Source: Halobacterium wangiae
GTDB taxonomy: Archaea; Halobacteriota; Halobacteria; Halobacteriales; Halobacteriaceae
Assembly: GCF_021249345.1 (NCBI RefSeq)
Contig: NZ_CP089588.1
Span: 1,736,001-1,800,000, forward strand
Direction of reading: 5' to 3'
Length of the DNA: 64,000 nt
A program made the position numbers and the translations under genes. The notes below the pieces were generated by a model. The model saw nothing but the letters and a program-made list of their open reading frames with translations, searched no databases and was not told the origin of the DNA. Of this stretch, positions 63,145 through 64,000 are shown piece by piece (position 1 is the first letter of the stretch; each line of letters starts with the position of its first letter).

Positions 63145-63454
63145 GGATATTTACCCGCAGCTTGGGCACTTTACTATATCCCCTACGCCAGTGTTCATAG
63201 ACAAGAGATTGGTTGATGCCATTGCTCCTCAATCATCCCCAACTTCTCTGTACTGGCCCAGCCTCAGGCCGTTGTTGGAGAAGGTTGGAACATTCGATGT
63301 TTCATTGGTGGTGAAGTTCATTCTATGGGGTTCCTCCATTTGAGGACACGCCAGAACCGGCAGAAACTATGGCCGCATACGTACGGGGACCCAGTGTGTG
63401 AGTAGGATTTCCGGGAACGACCTGGACATAATCTACAGGCGAGGAGATGGAGAA

Positions 63455-63619
63455 TCACAGGCCAGTGATCTCCCCGATCTCCACCTCATCTAAGTACTGA
63501 CAGTCTCCCTTGTAGATCGGCTTTCCCTCGTAGACCACCAGTGCATGCTGGAGTTCATCGATAGCAGTGGCGGCATCCTCTAAGACACGAGCTGCCTCTT
63601 TAGCAATATCAGCCAGGAG
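63455..63619 (-). pseudogene. Frameshifted or truncated gene fragment
   Basis: The frame reads LADIAKEAARVLEDAATAID... then LVVYEGKPIYKGDCQYLDEV and ends at TGA 63455-63457. The composition is like a real acidic helical protein, but it is preceded by a stop (63620-63622) with no start codon. An ATG in another frame at 63651-63653 (MRASSTRVTRLTPG) could be its displaced N-terminus. Family not recognised. Confidence 0.4.
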
Positions 63620-63674
63620 TCAAACGGGTAACTCTCGTCGACGACGCTCTCATTCTACGGCTGGAACCCGTTTC

Positions 63675-63693
63675 CGTCCTCCTGTGGAGGACG
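63675..63693. repeat. Hairpin repeat copy 1
   Basis: CGTCCTCC-TGT-GGAGGACG, a perfect 8-base-pair stem with a 3-base loop, preceded by AACCCGTTTC. Copy 2 is at 63942-63958. Confidence 0.55.
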
Positions 63694-63941
63694 TCGTCCC
63701 GCAGATGCGAGAGATGGCACTCTAAGTTGCCTTCCTATCTGTGTGGGTAGGCCCTTGATTCAGGAAGGTCTGGTCACAGAGGACACGATGACCTGCGGTG
63801 AGAGAGCCTGTCTTGAAAACTGAGAGGCGATGACTCGTCGCGGGGTGGGTGCACCCGTGATTGTGCCACGATCCCCCAGAAGCCGAGCGAGAAACCCTCG
63901 TGGTTGACGTTTCTGGCGTATTTGGATCGTAACCCGTTCAC

Positions 63942-63958
63942 ATCCTCCTGTGGAGGAT
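63942..63958. repeat. Hairpin repeat copy 2
   Basis: ATCCTCC-TGT-GGAGGAT, preceded by AACCCGTTC. Compared with copy 1 one stem pair is changed from G-C to A-T on both sides. Flanking similarity (GTNCCG ... AT--CACTC) extends the repeat to the window end. Confidence 0.55.
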
Positions 63959-64000
63959 ATCGTTCCGTCTCGGGACGTGGGATATCACTCCGGGCATGCG

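Larger units (their letters stand above)
63345..64000. other. Window end: broken gene fragment and repeated hairpins
   Basis: No intact gene is visible. The stretch holds a truncated frame (63455-63619, minus) and two hairpin repeats (63675 and 63942). About 63,730-63,930 has mixed sequence without clear coding. Confidence 0.45.

Noticed and set aside
63143-63343. 66-codon plus-strand frame near the window end
   Set aside because: Starts inside the antisense of the 241-residue gene and has neither acidic composition nor a motif; kept out as unsupported.
63780-63850. Possible C/D-box small RNA (gatga and ctga elements)
   Set aside because: The boxes are imperfect and the spacing and terminal stem do not fit well; too weak to claim.
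63670-63960. Hairpin repeats as Orc1/Cdc6 origin boxes
   Set aside because: They lack the G-run and TTCCA-GTGGAAAC core that I know for haloarchaeal origin repeats, so they are left as hairpins of unknown role.
1-64000. CRISPR array or cas genes
   Set aside because: No regular direct repeats with spacers and no Cas-like protein were seen.

Overview
The window reads as haloarchaeal DNA. The first 30 kb are GC-rich and gene-dense. Proteins are acidic, many starts lie 24-32 bases downstream of a TATA-like box (leaderless transcripts), and export signals are Tat/lipobox type. Diagnostic archaeal genes are present: a doublet histone, a class I archaeal CCA-adding enzyme, RPA-type OB-fold protein, MptD and an Azf-like dehydrogenase. 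Genus cannot be told from the sequence.

Region 1 (1-30.6 kb) is ordinary chromosome. An oligopeptide-type ABC transporter (binding protein and permease, minus strand) diverges from a four-gene operon for cyclic amide/hydantoin breakdown (HyuA, HyuB, a racemase-family protein, an M24 peptidase), with starts overlapping stops throughout. Then come a duplicated YccF-domain protein, tRNA-Val, a DUF192 protein, an ABC exporter, a creatininase-family protein, a fused trehalose-phosphate synthase/phosphatase, small conserved proteins, MptD, an Azf-like dehydrogenase, HtpX, an MFS transporter, tRNA-Arg, an RPA-like protein, a histone gene overlapping a histone-deacetylase-family gene, the CCA-adding enzyme, tRNA-Asn, a flavin/PNP-oxidase-like protein, and a MaoC/acyl-CoA ligase pair. 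At its right end sit a probable exchanger remnant and a metallo-hydrolase with a frameshifted 3' end.

Region 2 (about 30.6-64 kb, running off the window) is accessory DNA. It has visibly lower GC, more CTAG tetramers, broken genes, a G/T-skewed non-coding stretch and many unknown genes. It carries a 1443-residue conjugation-type coupling ATPase with a nuclease-like C-terminus, winged-helix regulators, a decayed and an intact peptide permease next to a divergent second permease, and a PAS kinase / HalX response regulator / KaiC-like ATPase cassette. A replication-repair block follows: an Orc1/Cdc6 protein, an SRAP protein, a PD-(D/E)XK protein, and a family-B polymerase with altered motifs followed by a small protein gene and a RecA-like protein lacking the P-loop. 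Next are a secreted MBL/lamin-tail lipoprotein with DUF3006 and a double GIY-YIG protein, a candidate modification-dependent restriction enzyme (SRA-like, winged helix, PD-(D/E)XK), a single GIY-YIG protein, a zinc-ribbon/HTH-repeat pair, and a three-gene nucleotidyltransferase cassette. No integrase, capsid gene, insertion sequence or CRISPR array was recognised. The element is best described as a plasmid- or ICE-like island whose other end lies outside the window.

The most promising leads are the candidate type IV restriction enzyme, the nucleotidyltransferase cassette, and the atypical polymerase/RecA-like operon, which shares an upstream sequence element with the orc1/cdc6 gene.
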